Origin: Lucifuga dentata
Lineage: Eukaryota; Chordata; Actinopteri; Ophidiiformes; Bythitidae
Assembly (NCBI GenBank): GCA_014773175.1
Contig: VXCM01001991.1
Coordinates: 41,548-105,547, forward strand
Direction: 5' to 3'
DNA length: 64,000 nt
Under the pieces are notes generated by a model. It was not told where the DNA came from. It saw only the letters and a program-made list of their open reading frames with translations, and ran no database searches. Every line of letters starts with the position of its first letter. Positions within the stretch are counted from its first letter, which is position 1. Below are positions 62,861-64,000 of the stretch, one piece after another. The position numbers and the translations under genes are program-made.

Positions 62861-63929
62861 GCAATGAGACAGAGAGGTCAGAAATGCTCAAGGCAAATAT
62901 TGCTGCAATGTAAGGGTACACCTGACAAAGGTTAGAGGGTACTCACAGACAGTACTAAAGTCACATCAGGGGCAGAGTATCTGTTTCCATTAGGGTTTGG
63001 TGCAATTAGGCAGATGGTCAGCGGTGAGATGGCTGATATGGTTACCTGTAAGGAAAAGAGAAAGAGAAAAGAGAAGACAATTAAAATGTGGTGATGGGAC
63101 AAAGACTTGGCTTTGTAACAGTGATGGGGGGTTTTTTGTTTTGTTATTTGGCAGGTTCACAGATTATTCATTATTAATTAGACTGTAATACTTCTACTTT
63201 CTCTGTGCTAAAATTTTGTAGGAATGTTGATGGACTGATTGACTTATTGATTGGAAAATCAGGTTAATTTATCTCAGAAGCCTCAAGTGATTGCATTAAC
63301 GCTATATCCACTGAGCAAAATGGCTATATACCTAAAAGACTGTTACAGAATTAATGCTGTAAAAATTAAATCATTAATCATGTTTTGAAACTTGTCTTGT
63401 AGGGCTTTAGGAGTCATGGAGTATTATTTAATATCACCGTTTCATATCTACAGTTGGGTGAAAATGAGCCTTTCCAGCCAAAAGACTGTTTTAATCTCAT
63501 TTAACTTAGAACAGCATGTCAGTGGGAGCTGACCTTTAAATGAAAACTGATTTTTAAAAATCAGAACCCATAGTGATCTGGGTTCTGAGTGAATAAACTC
63601 TGTGACTACTGGCTTAAATTATATTTTCCAGTTAATAATCAGATACCTAAGCACAAACCATTACATTAATAATGTATTACTAAAGTACAACTGATTTATA
63701 TTTTCACGTCAGAATTTAAATAAGCATACAAAGCAGTGTGTCAAACTAAACCACAGAATTACAGCTAATTCACTGGCCAAAACATGACCTATATTTAACA
63801 CTTTGACCCAAACTGATCATTCTTAGATCAAAATAATATGCCCTGTGTAAAAATATTAAGTTTACATCAAGCATTCCTAGAGGACTACAGGAAGAACAGA
63901 GTGAATAGCTGTTCTTCAAAACACACACA
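62861..63929. other. Distal upstream flank
   Basis: No coding or repeat feature recognised before the LINE end at 63930. Confidence 0.55.
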
Positions 63930-64000
63930 CACTCCTTTTCCTTTCAGCTTTCCCTTCAGGGGTCACCACAGCGAATCATCTGCCTCCATCTAACCCTATC
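63930..64000 (-). mobile_element. 3' end of a LINE at the window edge
   Basis: On the minus strand the frame reads DRVRWRQMIRCGDP followed by a stop, the C-terminal signature of a widespread teleost non-LTR retrotransposon. A CA repeat follows its 3' side (63921-63931). The body of the element lies outside the window. Confidence 0.65.

Overview
This is a gene-poor piece of vertebrate nuclear DNA, most likely from a ray-finned (teleost) fish. The reasons are low coding density, many simple repeats, degenerate non-LTR retrotransposons of kinds common in fish (an RTE-type reverse transcriptase with a FADD box, and 3' ends with the LWNDLP or RCGDP signatures), and many short TTAA-flanked inverted-repeat elements. 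There are no operons, no prokaryotic signals and no recognisable tRNA or rRNA. The draft assembly has one 434-base gap (48806-49239) and 18 single-N joins.

The only protein-coding gene I can support lies on the minus strand and is an orthologue of BTBD11 (now ABTB3), the ankyrin-repeat and BTB/POZ protein. Exon 1 (60107-60959) carries the start codon and 284 complete codons. Exon 2 (9448-9609) is a 162-base exon about 50.5 kb downstream in transcription. It joins exon 1 in phase and continues the family sequence ([13 protein letters not shown], then [21 protein letters not shown]). Nearly the whole window is therefore intron 1 (9610-60106), the start of intron 2 (1-9447) and the upstream promoter side (60960-64000). 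The ankyrin and BTB exons lie beyond the left edge.

The introns are dominated by one dispersed family of non-autonomous elements, roughly 0.5-0.65 kb when complete, bounded by TTAAAGGACCATACC and its inverse. I count 22 copies or fragments in two subfamilies (15 of I, 7 of II), about one sixth of the window. Some copies hold nested insertions, which gives a relative order of events. Other repeats are an RTE relic with an inverted duplication and a perfect 40-base palindrome (213-1275), LINE 3' ends at 14497, 21401, 34085, 43772, 47045, 55466 and 63930, a TA-flanked MITE (20605-21257), a TTAAAGGGG element (4671-5045), a palindrome-rich inverted-repeat element (27008-27983), and a three-copy unclassified repeat (19162, 50380, 51000).

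Upstream of exon 1 is a TATA-less promoter candidate with a GC box, two CCAAT boxes and an upstream ORF overlapping the main start. Nothing here looks like a new biochemical system. The best leads are the MITE family and its nested structure, the small distant exon 2, the palindromes, and an assembly artefact that creates false 60-67 base tandem duplications.
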